DNA of 64,000 nt from Rhodobacter sp. SY28-1 (GTDB lineage: Bacteria > Pseudomonadota > Alphaproteobacteria > Rhodobacterales > Rhodobacteraceae): the NCBI RefSeq assembly GCF_005222785.1, contig NZ_STGH01000001.1, positions 558,001 through 622,000 on the forward strand, in the 5' to 3' direction. Positions 50,373-58,964 of the stretch are shown piece by piece (position 1 is the first letter of the stretch; each line of letters opens with the position of its first letter). The notes beneath the pieces are model-generated. The model did no database searches. It was not told the origin of the DNA and saw nothing but the letters and a program-made list of their open reading frames with translations. The position numbers and the translations under genes are program-made.

Positions 50373-51425
50373 ATGCTGCAGGAACGCGTCGAAGGCAAAT
50401 GGCTGGCGGCATTTCGTCGGGTGCTGGCGCTGAACGGGATCGGCAAGGGCACTCCGATTGCCATCATGTCGGAAACCCAGTCGCGGCCCGTGCTGGTGCA
50501 TCTGTGCGAGTTGGCGGCCTACGACCTGGGGGCCAACTTCTGCATGATCCAGATGCCGACGCCGCCGCAGACGGCTCCGGTTCCGGTCAAGTCGACGGGG
50601 ACCAGCTGGGCGATCCAGGGCAACCGCGCGGTGATCGAGGCGCTGAAGCTGGTGGACGTGATCGTCGACTGCACGGTCGAGGGGTTGATCCACGCGCCGG
50701 AATGGCCTGAGATCGAGGCGGCGGGGCGGACGCGCCTGCTGGTCATCACCAACGAACACCCGGAGATTCTGGAGCGGACCGAGCCGAAGGCGGAGCTTGG
50801 GCCAAAGGTTGAGCTTGGCATCCAGATGCTGCGCGAGGCGTCGGAAATGCGGGTGACCTCGGCCATCGGGACCGACCTGACGGTGGACCTGCGCGGCGCG
50901 CCTTGTGGCGGGACGGCGGGGTTCGCGACGACTCCTGGCGCGGTGGCGCATTGGCCGGGTGGGCTGTGCCTGGCCTTCCCGGGGCAGAACGCGGTGAACG
51001 GGCGGATCGTGATGGGGGTCGGGGACATGAACCTGACCTTCAAGACCTATCTCACCAGCCAGATCGATTTCACCATCGAGGATGACTTCGTCACCGCCAT
51101 CAAGGGCGACGGGATCGATGCCCTGCACTTCCGCGAATACATGGAAGCCTGGGACGACCGGAACGCCTATGGGATGAGCCATGTCGGCTGGGGTATGCAC
51201 CCCGGCGCGCGCTGGGTGTCGGCGGCGATGTACGACAAGCGCGACATGCAGGCGGTGGAGTTCCGGGCGCTGGCCGGATCCTTCCTGTGGTCCACGGGCG
51301 CGAACCAATATGCCGGGCGCTACACGCTGGGCCATTTCGACCTGCCGATGCGCAACTGCACCATCGCCCTCGACGGGCGCGTCGTCGTGAAGGACGGCGT
51401 TCTGCAAGGAGACCTCGCCCTATGA
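50373..51425 (+). CDS. NicX-like 2,5-dihydroxypyridine 5,6-dioxygenase family protein
   Basis: A 350-residue protein of the M29-aminopeptidase-like fold, following the Pseudomonas NicX pattern. WPGGLCLAFPGQNAVNG is near residue 194, YGMSHVGWGMHPGARW at 266-281, FLWSTGANQ near 304 and HFDLPMRNC at 321-329. His270, His321 and Asp323 match the iron ligands reported for NicX (His265, His318, Asp320). NicX opens 2,5-dihydroxypyridine to N-formylmaleamate using Fe(II) and O2. The substrate here is probably a hydroxylated N-heterocycle or related ring (inference). Its stop overlaps the next start. Confidence 0.82.
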   Translation: MLQERVEGKWLAAFRRVLALNGIGKGTPIAIMSETQSRPVLVHLCELAAYDLGANFCMIQMPTPPQTAPVPVKSTGTSWAIQGNRAVIEALKLVDVIVDCTVEGLIHAPEWPEIEAAGRTRLLVITNEHPEILERTEPKAELGPKVELGIQMLREASEMRVTSAIGTDLTVDLRGAPCGGTAGFATTPGAVAHWPGGLCLAFPGQNAVNGRIVMGVGDMNLTFKTYLTSQIDFTIEDDFVTAIKGDGIDALHFREYMEAWDDRNAYGMSHVGWGMHPGARWVSAAMYDKRDMQAVEFRALAGSFLWSTGANQYAGRYTLGHFDLPMRNCTIALDGRVVVKDGVLQGDLAL

Positions 51426-52762
51426 ACGTGCAAACCCCCATAGCCGTGATGCCGATGAGCAGCCCGGCTGATTACTACGACATTAGCCGGGTCCGCCCGG
51501 AAGTCGCGACCGCGCTGGCCAAGATCAACGAGATGGGGCCGGTCTTCGCCTCGCGCGCCAAGGCGGTGGATGACGAGGCATCGTTCCCGACGGCGAACTA
51601 CAAGGACCTGGCGGATGCGGGGTTCCTGGGGCTGTCGATCCCCGAGGAGTTCGGCGGCTGGGGCTTTTCCATGGGCGAGTACGCCATGGTCGGGGCCGAG
51701 ATCGCCAAGTACTGCGGGGCGACTGCGCTGACTTTCAACATGCACAACTCGTCGATGGCCTGGTCGCGGTTCATGTATGACATGCCGAACCTGACCGAGG
51801 CGGAGCGGGCGGAGTTTGCGCCCTTGCGCGCGCGGCAGTTCACCCGGGCAATGAAGGAGCGGGCGATCTATTCGCAGCCGATTTCTGAGGGCGGGCAGAA
51901 CTGGACGTCGAAGCCGAACCAGACCCAGTGCCGCGCGGTCGAGGGCGGGTGGAAGATCAACGGCTTCAAGAAGTTCGCCTCGTTGGCGGGCTATTGCGAC
52001 TATTACACCATCGTCTGCACCGAAGTGTTCGAGGGCGTGGAGCCCCGGCATGAGGACACGATGCTGTTCGTGGTCCACAAGGACACGCCCGGCCTGACGG
52101 TGAAGGGCGAGTGGGACCCCTTGGGGATGCGGGGGACGAACAGCCGGGACCTGATTTTGAAAGACGTTTTCGTCAACAAGGACGACCTGCTGATGCCGCG
52201 GGGGATCTTCGGGAAGACGCTGCCGAACTGGCCGCACATGATGGCGACGCTTTCCCCCACCTACATGGGCGTGGCGCAGGGCGCCTATGACTTCACCATC
52301 GCTTACCTCAAGGGCCAAGTCCCCGGCCAGCCGCCGATCGACCGGCGGATGTATGCGACGAAGCGGGTGGCGGTTTCGAAGATGTATGCCCGCCTCGCGA
52401 ACATGCGTGCCTTGTGGTGGCAGGCGTTTTCGGAAGCCAAAGGCATGCCCTCGAAGGCCGAGGTCATGCGGATGTATGCGGCGCAGTACAACGTGATGGA
52501 GGGCGCGCAAGAGATGACGGCGCTGGCGATTCGCACCTGTGGCGGGCAGTCGATGCTGAAGTCGCTGCCGCTGGAGCGGATGTACCGCGACAGCCGCTGC
52601 GGGGCGCTGATGCTGCCCTATACCTCTGAGATCATGGAGGATTACATCGGGGTCCTGGCGCTGTACGAGATGTCCGAACTGGACTCGGCGCCCGGGGATG
52701 AGGGCGGGGCGAGAAACTCGCTGTGGCGGGGGGATGCGGGTTCGCTGCGGGGCCTGCGCTGA
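51422..52762 (+). CDS. acyl-CoA-dehydrogenase-fold flavoprotein, likely two-component monooxygenase
   Basis: A 446-residue ACAD-superfamily protein. The N-terminal helical domain has GFLGLSIPEEFGGWG near residue 68. The beta domain has WKINGFKKFASLAG near 177 and GMRGTNSRD near 235. A C-terminal helical domain contains RTCGGQSMLK near 371. The usual catalytic-Glu motif YEGTSEI is replaced by LPYTSEI (398-404), so the base position is Pro399. With two flavin reductases in the cluster, an oxygenase role of the DszC/IacA type is more likely than CoA-ester oxidation. ATGA overlaps tie it to the nicX-like gene. Confidence 0.8.
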   Translation: MNVQTPIAVMPMSSPADYYDISRVRPEVATALAKINEMGPVFASRAKAVDDEASFPTANYKDLADAGFLGLSIPEEFGGWGFSMGEYAMVGAEIAKYCGATALTFNMHNSSMAWSRFMYDMPNLTEAERAEFAPLRARQFTRAMKERAIYSQPISEGGQNWTSKPNQTQCRAVEGGWKINGFKKFASLAGYCDYYTIVCTEVFEGVEPRHEDTMLFVVHKDTPGLTVKGEWDPLGMRGTNSRDLILKDVFVNKDDLLMPRGIFGKTLPNWPHMMATLSPTYMGVAQGAYDFTIAYLKGQVPGQPPIDRRMYATKRVAVSKMYARLANMRALWWQAFSEAKGMPSKAEVMRMYAAQYNVMEGAQEMTALAIRTCGGQSMLKSLPLERMYRDSRCGALMLPYTSEIMEDYIGVLALYEMSELDSAPGDEGGARNSLWRGDAGSLRGLR

Positions 52763-54045
52763 TGGGGCGTGACGTCGTCCAGGTTCAGGGCTATGTGGCC
52801 CGGGCGCCGGACGACGTCTGGCGGGTGCTGCGGGATTTCTGCGGCGCCTGGCATCCGTGGGTGGCAACGATCCGCGAGGAGCGGGGGCCGCAGGGGGCTT
52901 TGGTCCGTGCCTTCACTGTGACGGGTGAGGATACTGTCTATCGGGAACAGCAGACGTACTTCTCGGACAGCGACCGGGTGGTGGGCTACACCCATCTGGA
53001 GGGCATCCGCGACTGCGAGGCCTATGACGCTCGGGTGACGGTGACCCCGGCCGAGGCGGGTGGGTCGGTGCTCAACTGGACGGCGACGGTGCGGGCCCCG
53101 GCCGGGCGGCTGGGGGCGATCTGCGAGGGGACGAAAGCGGTTTTCGAAGCGGGGATTGCGGCACTGGCGACGGCAAAGTTGCCAGTGGTCGAGAATTCGC
53201 CCTCTTGGCCGCTCGCCTCGGTCGAGACGCTGGTCTTCGACGACCTGCCCCGGCTGGCATTGACCGTGACTCCGGACCTTGGCGATGGGCGGCTTTGCTT
53301 GTTCCTGCACGGGATCGGGGGCGGGCGGTCGAACTGGGTGGACCAGCTGCAGGCCGTGGGCGGGGTGATGCGGGCGGCGGCGCTGGATTTGCGGGGGTAT
53401 GGCGACAGCACTCTGGGTGCGCGGCAGTCCACGGTGGACGACTATTGCGCCGACATTCTGCGGGTGGTGGAGAAGCTGGGGGCGAAACGGCTGGTGCTGG
53501 TGGGGCTGTCCTACGGATCCTGGATCGCCACGTCCTTCGCGATGCGCCATCCGGACATGCTGGACGGGCTGGTCCTGTCTGGCGGCTGCACAGGCATGTC
53601 CGAGGCAGGGCCGGATGAGCGCGAGGCGTTCCGCGTGAGCCGCGAGGTGCCGTTGAATGCGGGCCAGACCCCAGCCGACTTTGCGCCTGCCGTTGTAAAG
53701 GTCCTGGCTAGCCCCGGCGCGTCAGAGGCGATCCGGCAGCGGCTGTTCGACAGCATGGCCGCAATCCCGACGGCCACCTACCGCGACGCGCTGTTGTGCT
53801 TTACCAACCCGTTGGAGCGGTTCGACTTCGCGCGCCTGACGATGCCGGTCCTGATGATGACCGGAGAGCATGACCGGCTGGCACCTCCGGCAGAAATCCG
53901 GGGCGTTGCAGGACGCATCTGGGACATGGCGCCCCGCCCGGATGTGCGGTTCGAGGTGATCGCCGGGGCCGGACACGTCTGCAACGTCGAAGCGCCCGAG
54001 GCCTACAACGCCCCGCTTCTCGACCTGCTGGGGCGCCTGACATGA
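52762..54045 (+). CDS. fusion of SRPBCC ligand-binding domain and alpha/beta hydrolase
   Basis: A 427-residue two-domain protein. Residues 3-145 form an SRPBCC/polyketide-cyclase-like domain (APDDVWRVLRDFCGAWHPWV, then GIRDCEAYDARVTV). Residues 160-427 form an alpha/beta hydrolase with oxyanion region FLHGIGGGRSNW near 181, nucleophile Ser250 in GLSYGSW, Asp371 in TGEHDR and His405 in GAGHVCN. It follows a NicX-like gene, so a deformylase role like NicD (N-formylmaleamate to maleamate and formate) is attractive. The added SRPBCC domain is not part of NicD. Its start overlaps the previous stop (TGATG). Confidence 0.82.
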   Translation: MGRDVVQVQGYVARAPDDVWRVLRDFCGAWHPWVATIREERGPQGALVRAFTVTGEDTVYREQQTYFSDSDRVVGYTHLEGIRDCEAYDARVTVTPAEAGGSVLNWTATVRAPAGRLGAICEGTKAVFEAGIAALATAKLPVVENSPSWPLASVETLVFDDLPRLALTVTPDLGDGRLCLFLHGIGGGRSNWVDQLQAVGGVMRAAALDLRGYGDSTLGARQSTVDDYCADILRVVEKLGAKRLVLVGLSYGSWIATSFAMRHPDMLDGLVLSGGCTGMSEAGPDEREAFRVSREVPLNAGQTPADFAPAVVKVLASPGASEAIRQRLFDSMAAIPTATYRDALLCFTNPLERFDFARLTMPVLMMTGEHDRLAPPAEIRGVAGRIWDMAPRPDVRFEVIAGAGHVCNVEAPEAYNAPLLDLLGRLT

Positions 54046-54725
54046 CGTTGCCCCGCCGCCAGCAGAACCGGCTGAACCGCGAGCGGGCGATCCTGGATGC
54101 CGCGCTGAAGGTGTTTGCGGCGCAAGGTTACACGGGCGCCTCGATGGATGCAGTGGCGGCGGAGGCGGGAGTGACGAAGCCGACGCTGTACAGCTACTTC
54201 CCGTCGAAGGAATCGCTGTTCCAGGCGATGATGCTGGGCAAGCGCGACGCGATGCTGGATGTGTTCGAGCATCCCTCACAAGCCGGAATGGTCGGCGATC
54301 TTCTGATCTTTGCCTGGGCCTATGCCGATACGGTGATGCGGCCCGAGATGCTGTCGCTGGCCCGGCTGATCATTGGCGAGGTGCAGCGGTTTCCCGAGAT
54401 CGGGCGGGCCTATCAGGCCAGCGGACCAGACCACCTTTTGCGCGGGATCATGCGCTATCTGGATGGGCAGCGTCACGCAGGGCGGCTTGAGTTTGCGGAT
54501 ACCGAACTTGCCGCGCAGGACCTTTGGGGTCTGATCCTTTCGGCGCCCCGGACTCAGGCCCTGTACATGCCGGATGCCGTGCCGGATCGCGCGACGCTGG
54601 CGCGGTACATCACGAACGGTCTGCGGGTGTTCCTGAAGGCCTATTCGACCGCCCCGGGGCCGGACCTTACACAACTTGAAGCGCTTGCAAGCGCCCCTTC
54701 GCAACAGGTGACCCATGACGCTTGA
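54042..54725 (+). CDS. TetR family regulator
   Basis: A 227-residue TetR-type repressor. The N-terminal helix-turn-helix ASMDAVAAEAGVTKPTLYSYFPSKESLF lies at about 29-56, followed by an AefR-like all-helical ligand domain. It is embedded within the operon, overlapping the hydrolase upstream (ATGA) and the ligase downstream (11 bases). It may respond to a pathway intermediate and autoregulate the operon. The ligand is unknown. Confidence 0.9.
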   Translation: MTLPRRQQNRLNRERAILDAALKVFAAQGYTGASMDAVAAEAGVTKPTLYSYFPSKESLFQAMMLGKRDAMLDVFEHPSQAGMVGDLLIFAWAYADTVMRPEMLSLARLIIGEVQRFPEIGRAYQASGPDHLLRGIMRYLDGQRHAGRLEFADTELAAQDLWGLILSAPRTQALYMPDAVPDRATLARYITNGLRVFLKAYSTAPGPDLTQLEALASAPSQQVTHDA

Positions 54726-56055
54726 CGACTACCTCGCCGACCCCGGCAGCCGCTTTGCCACGGTGGCGATGACCGATACCAACGGACTTCTGCGCGGGCA
54801 GATGGTGTCGGTGGGCAGTCTGAAGGGGATTGCCAAGGCGGGGATGGGCATGGCCCCGGCGCAGTTGGCGCTGGACCCGACAGATGTGCATCTGAACCTG
54901 CCGGGGGTGAATGACGACAGCGGGGACTTCCATGACGATCCGCTGGTGGTGGACCCCTCCACCGTGCGCCGCCTGCCGTGGTCGAAGCCGGGCCATGATC
55001 TTCTGGTTCTGTCGAACTTCACCGGCGCGTCGGCCGAGCTGTGCCCGAGGTCGATCCTGACCAAGGTCCTGGCGCGGGCGGCTGAGGCGGGTCTGTTCCC
55101 GAAATACGGGATGGAGCTGGAATATACTCTGTTCGACGAGACGCCGGAGAGCGCCAAGGCCAAGGGCTATCGTAACCTCAAGCCCGCGACCCAGCATGCG
55201 AGCCACGATCTGATCCTGTACCAGGCGGTGCAGACGGAATGGTACGAGGCGCTGTCGGCGATCTGCGAGCCGTTGAAGGTCGACCTCGCCAAGATGCACG
55301 AAGAGATCGGCGCGGGGTTCATGGAGTGCTGCATTGCGGCCGGGGGCGGGCTGGAGCCTGCGGACCAGCTGGTGATCCTGAAGAACTTCCTGCGGGCGCT
55401 GGCCCTGCGGCAGGGCAAGTCGGTTACCTTCATGCCGCGCTGGAACGAGGCGGCGGACAGCCAGTCGATCCACCTGCATGTCAGCCTGAAGGACAAGGCG
55501 GGGGTGCCGGTGTTCTGGGATGCGAGCCAGAAGAACGGCGTCAGCCAGACCTTCCGCCATTTTCTGGGCGGGTTGCAGGCCTATGTCGGGGACATGACGC
55601 TGATCTTCCAGCCCACGGTGAACAGCTATCGCCGCTTTGCACCGGGCACGTTTGCTCCGCCCGGGCTGACTTGGGGGTACGAGAACCGGACGACCTGTTT
55701 CCGGCTGGTTGGCCATGATCCGGGGTCCTTGCGGGTGGAAAACCGGCTGCCGGGGGCGGATACGAACCCTTACCTTACGACGGCGGCCACGCTTGCGGCG
55801 GGGATCGCGGGGATCGTGAACAAGATCGAGCCGGACCCGGAAGTCATCGGTTCGGGCTACAGCCAGGCGCCGACCCGCGACTTTGCCCGGTCGATGCCCG
55901 AGGCGATTGCGCGGCTGCGGGCGTCGGACTTTGCCCGTGACTGGCTGGGTGATCGTTTCGTTGACGGCTTCACTGCAACGCGCGAGTCTCAGCACGACGA
56001 GTTTCGCCGGAAAGTCCCGGATGTGGAATTGGAGCGTTTCTTTGACCTTGGATAG
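54715..56055 (+). CDS. glutamine-synthetase-like gamma-glutamyl ligase
   Basis: A 446-residue member of the glutamine synthetase family. GMELEYTLF near residue 130, KMHEEIGAGFMEC near 195 (metal Glu residues), SIHLHVSL near 255, YRRFAPGTFAPPGLTWGYENRTTC near 305 and RVENRLPGADTNPYL near 340 are the active-site stretches. The N-terminal domain (VAMTDTNGLLRGQMV) is that of GS-like ligases rather than GlnA. Such enzymes join glutamate to amines, as PuuA, IpuC and the aniline-pathway GS-like proteins do. In this cluster it may activate an amine substrate or scavenge amino groups. Confidence 0.85.
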   Translation: MTLDDYLADPGSRFATVAMTDTNGLLRGQMVSVGSLKGIAKAGMGMAPAQLALDPTDVHLNLPGVNDDSGDFHDDPLVVDPSTVRRLPWSKPGHDLLVLSNFTGASAELCPRSILTKVLARAAEAGLFPKYGMELEYTLFDETPESAKAKGYRNLKPATQHASHDLILYQAVQTEWYEALSAICEPLKVDLAKMHEEIGAGFMECCIAAGGGLEPADQLVILKNFLRALALRQGKSVTFMPRWNEAADSQSIHLHVSLKDKAGVPVFWDASQKNGVSQTFRHFLGGLQAYVGDMTLIFQPTVNSYRRFAPGTFAPPGLTWGYENRTTCFRLVGHDPGSLRVENRLPGADTNPYLTTAATLAAGIAGIVNKIEPDPEVIGSGYSQAPTRDFARSMPEAIARLRASDFARDWLGDRFVDGFTATRESQHDEFRRKVPDVELERFFDLG

Positions 56056-56059
56056 AGCG

Positions 56060-56578
56060 ATGACTGAAGCTGCCGACCTGCGCGCCGCCTTTGTCGAGGG
56101 GATGAGCCGCGCCGCGACCTTTGTTGCGGTGGCGACCACCGATGGCGAAGGCGGGCGGGACGGAGTGACGGTGTCGTCGCTGACCTCGGTTTCCGCTGAT
56201 GGCGAGCAGCCGTCTCTGCTGGTCTGCATCAACCGGCAATCCCCGGCGGCGACGGCCATCCTGCAGAACCGGGCGTTCTGCGCCAACCTTCTGGACGAAA
56301 GCCAGCAGGAGCTGGCGAACCTGTTCGCCGGGCGCAGCGGGACCGAACGCAAGGACCGTTTCGACCGCGCCACGTGGGAAGCCGGAGCTTTGGGGCAGCC
56401 GGTCCTGTCGGGGGCAACGGCGGTGTTCGAGTGCCGCCTGGCAACAGCGCTGTTGTGGGAGACGCATCACATCATCGTCGGTCGGGTCGCGGCAGTGCGG
56501 CTGTCCGGCTCGGGTTCGGCGCTTCTCTACGGGCAGAGGGCCTACAGAAAGGCTATACATCTCGGCGGAGATAGTTAA
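56060..56578 (+). CDS. flavin reductase (second of two)
   Basis: A 172-residue flavin:NAD(P)H reductase of the split-barrel HpaC-like type. GGRDGVTVSSLTSVSADGEQP near residue 30, LLVCINRQSP near 52, FCANLL near 73 and a C-terminal HHIIVGRVAAV near 138 are the family's motifs. It would supply reduced flavin to the ACAD-fold oxygenase or another monooxygenase. It begins 4 bases after the GS-like gene, so it belongs to the same operon. Confidence 0.88.
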   Translation: MTEAADLRAAFVEGMSRAATFVAVATTDGEGGRDGVTVSSLTSVSADGEQPSLLVCINRQSPAATAILQNRAFCANLLDESQQELANLFAGRSGTERKDRFDRATWEAGALGQPVLSGATAVFECRLATALLWETHHIIVGRVAAVRLSGSGSALLYGQRAYRKAIHLGGDS

Positions 56579-56664
56579 TATGTTAAGTATTTCGCGGGGC
56601 GTATCGACCGCGGGTCAAGGGTGAACCGGCAAGAAGACCGGTCACCGCGCAACAAGGAGGGAAC

Positions 56665-58110
56665 ATGTCAGACTTTACCGAAATCGGCCCGAACCGGCTG
56701 CGCCGGAACTCGCTGGGCCTTGTCGCCGTGACCTTCATGGTCATCTCGGCTGCCGCACCCCTGACCGGGGTCGCGGGGGCCATGCCGCTGGCCTTTCTGC
56801 TGGGCAACGGGACCGGGATCCCGCTGACCTTCATCCTGCTGACGCTGATCATGCTGGCCTTCGCGGCCGGATATGTCGCGATGAGCCGGCATGTCATCAA
56901 CGCGGGCGCCTTCTACGCCTATGCCGCGCGGGGCTTGGGCGGTGGTATGGGCGGGGCAGTGGCCGTCATGGCGCTGGTCGCCTACAACACCATGCAGTTC
57001 GGCCTGATCGGCCTTCTGGGCGGCGTATCGGCCGGGGTCTTCAGCCAGTTCGGCATCAACCTTGACTGGTGGGTCTACAGCCTGATCGCCATCGCGCTGG
57101 TGGGCATCTTGGGCTACCGGCAGGTTGACCTGTCGGCCAAGGTGATGGTGGTCCTGGTCGGCCTGGAATACCTGATCGTCCTGATCGTCGACTTCGCGAT
57201 CCTGGGCGCAGGCGGGGCCGAAGGAAACGGACTTGCGGTCAACATCCTGGACTTCTCGGCGCTGTCGTCGGGGTCGCTGACTGCGGCCATCCTGTTCTGC
57301 CTGGGGTCGTTCATCGGCATCGAGGCCACCACGATCTATGGCGAAGAAGCGAAGGACCCCGAGCGGACCATTCCGCGCGCGACATACCTTTCGATTCTGA
57401 TGATCGGCGTGTTCTTCGTCTTCACCACCTGGCTGATGATCGCTGGAACCGGGGCCGACAAGCTGCTGGAGACCCTCGGCGGGCTGGAAGACCCGACGGC
57501 GCACTTCTTCATCCTGGCCGAGACCTACACCAACTCGACCGTTTCGATGATTGCCGGTCTACTTCTGGTCTCCAGCCTGTTTGCAGCACTGTCGGCCTTC
57601 CACAACTATATCGCCCGCTATTCCTATGTGGCGGGGCGTGACGGCCTGCTGCCCGAGGCTTTCGGCAAGACCCACGACGCGCACCAGAGCCCGCATATCG
57701 GTTCTGTCACGCAGACCATCGGCGCGCTGATCGTGCTAGCGATCTTTGCCGGAATGGGACTGGACCCGATCCTGAACATGTTCACCTGGATCAGCCAGAT
57801 CGGCACCTTGGGCGTCATCGGGATGATGGCCATCACCTCGCTGTCGGTGATCGCCTTCTTTGCCAAGCAGGGTGGCGGCTCACCGCTGTCGACCAAGATC
57901 CTGCCAGCGATTGCCGGTCTGATCATGGCGGCGCTGTTCGTCTACATCTTCCTCAACTACGGCGACCTGACCGGGACCACGGGTGGCTCGCTGAGCTGGA
58001 TCCTGCCTGCGCTGATCCCGCTGGGGGGTGTCATTGGTTACCTTCTGGCGATGCGGCTGAAGTCGGCTGATCCGGCACGGTTCGCCAAGATGGGCCAGAG
58101 CCAGGCCTGA
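56665..58110 (+). CDS. APC family amino acid/amine permease
   Basis: A 481-residue inner-membrane transporter with about 12 hydrophobic helices. The APC signature near the N terminus reads VISAAAPLTGVAGAMPLAFLLGNGTG (residues about 27-52), and GIEATTIYGEEAKDPERTIPRATY near 219 is diagnostic. It probably imports the pathway's amine or amino-acid-like substrate. AAGGAGGG precedes the start, and the 86-base gap upstream contains an ACCGG/CCGGT hairpin, so it may have its own promoter. It ends at a strong bidirectional hairpin. Confidence 0.9.
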   Translation: MSDFTEIGPNRLRRNSLGLVAVTFMVISAAAPLTGVAGAMPLAFLLGNGTGIPLTFILLTLIMLAFAAGYVAMSRHVINAGAFYAYAARGLGGGMGGAVAVMALVAYNTMQFGLIGLLGGVSAGVFSQFGINLDWWVYSLIAIALVGILGYRQVDLSAKVMVVLVGLEYLIVLIVDFAILGAGGAEGNGLAVNILDFSALSSGSLTAAILFCLGSFIGIEATTIYGEEAKDPERTIPRATYLSILMIGVFFVFTTWLMIAGTGADKLLETLGGLEDPTAHFFILAETYTNSTVSMIAGLLLVSSLFAALSAFHNYIARYSYVAGRDGLLPEAFGKTHDAHQSPHIGSVTQTIGALIVLAIFAGMGLDPILNMFTWISQIGTLGVIGMMAITSLSVIAFFAKQGGGSPLSTKILPAIAGLIMAALFVYIFLNYGDLTGTTGGSLSWILPALIPLGGVIGYLLAMRLKSADPARFAKMGQSQA

Positions 58111-58119
58111 AACCAAGAC

Positions 58120-58150
58120 TGCGGGGCGGGCGTGTGGTGTCCGCCCCGCA
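58120..58150. terminator. bidirectional terminator between the permease and uppP
   Basis: TGCGGGGCGG and CCGCCCCGCA form perfect ten-base arms around an 11-base loop in the 49-base gap between two converging genes. It is likely to end both transcripts. Confidence 0.65.
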
Positions 58151-58159
58151 ACACTACGA

Positions 58160-58960
58160 TCAGTAGCCGAGCTGAAGCGCGATGAGCGCAGCGCCACCGA
58201 CGATGATCCGCCACCAACCGAACAAGGCATAGCCGTTGCGGCTGATGAAGTTCAGCACCCAGCGCACCACGATTACGGCGGTCAGGAAGGCCACGCCGAA
58301 GCCGACAGCGATTTCCCACACGGCGCCGAAGTCCAGCACGTCGCGGTTCTTGTACAGGTCGTAGACGACCGCCGCGCCCATGGTGGGCAAGGACAGCAGG
58401 AACGAAAACTCAGCCGCTGCGCGCTTTTCGACGCCCAGCATCAGCGCGCCGACGATTGTGGCGCCTGACCGGGACACTCCAGGCACCATGGCAAGGCACT
58501 GGCAAAACCCGATGACCAGCGACTTGCCGAAGGGCAGGGCCAAGGCATCGGTGTGAGCCGGGGGAGGGGCGATCCGGTCGATCACCAGAAGGACTATGCC
58601 GCCCAGGATCAGCATGACCGCGATCAGCGCGGGAGTTTCAAACAGCACGGTCTTGACGAAGTCATGCGCCAGGACTCCCACAAAGACCGCCGGAAGAAAG
58701 GCCAGCAGCACCGAAACGATGGAGCGCCGTGCCGCCTCTTCGTGCCGGGCGCGCAGCAGGAGCCGGGTGATCAGGGCCGCGTAGACCGAGAAAAGCGCCA
58801 GGATTGCGCCAAGCTGGATCACCACCTCGAAGGTGCGGCCCTTGGATTCGAAGCCGAGGAAATGGCCTGCCAGCAAGAGATGCCCGGTCGACGACACCGG
58901 CAGAAACTCGGTCAGCCCTTCCAGAAGCCCCAGAATGGCTGCCGTCAGCGTGGTGTCCAC
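58160..58960 (-). CDS. uppP: undecaprenyl-diphosphate phosphatase
   Basis: A 266-residue membrane phosphatase (BacA/UppP) that recycles the undecaprenyl carrier for peptidoglycan and other envelope polymers. The conserved GLLEGLTEFLPVSSTGHLLL at residues 11-30 contains the catalytic Glu residues, and PGVSRSGATI lies near 158. There are about eight hydrophobic helices. It starts 4 bases downstream of the NDUFA9-like gene, so the two are cotranscribed. Confidence 0.96.
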   Translation of the reverse strand: MDTTLTAAILGLLEGLTEFLPVSSTGHLLLAGHFLGFESKGRTFEVVIQLGAILALFSVYAALITRLLLRARHEEAARRSIVSVLLAFLPAVFVGVLAHDFVKTVLFETPALIAVMLILGGIVLLVIDRIAPPPAHTDALALPFGKSLVIGFCQCLAMVPGVSRSGATIVGALMLGVEKRAAAEFSFLLSLPTMGAAVVYDLYKNRDVLDFGAVWEIAVGFGVAFLTAVIVVRWVLNFISRNGYALFGWWRIIVGGAALIALQLGY

Positions 58961-58964
58961 GTCC

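Noticed and set aside
45751-56578. Complete nicotinate (nic) degradation pathway
   Set aside because: Only NicX-like and a possible NicD-like hydrolase are present; nicotinate hydroxylase, NicC, NicE and NicF equivalents are missing.
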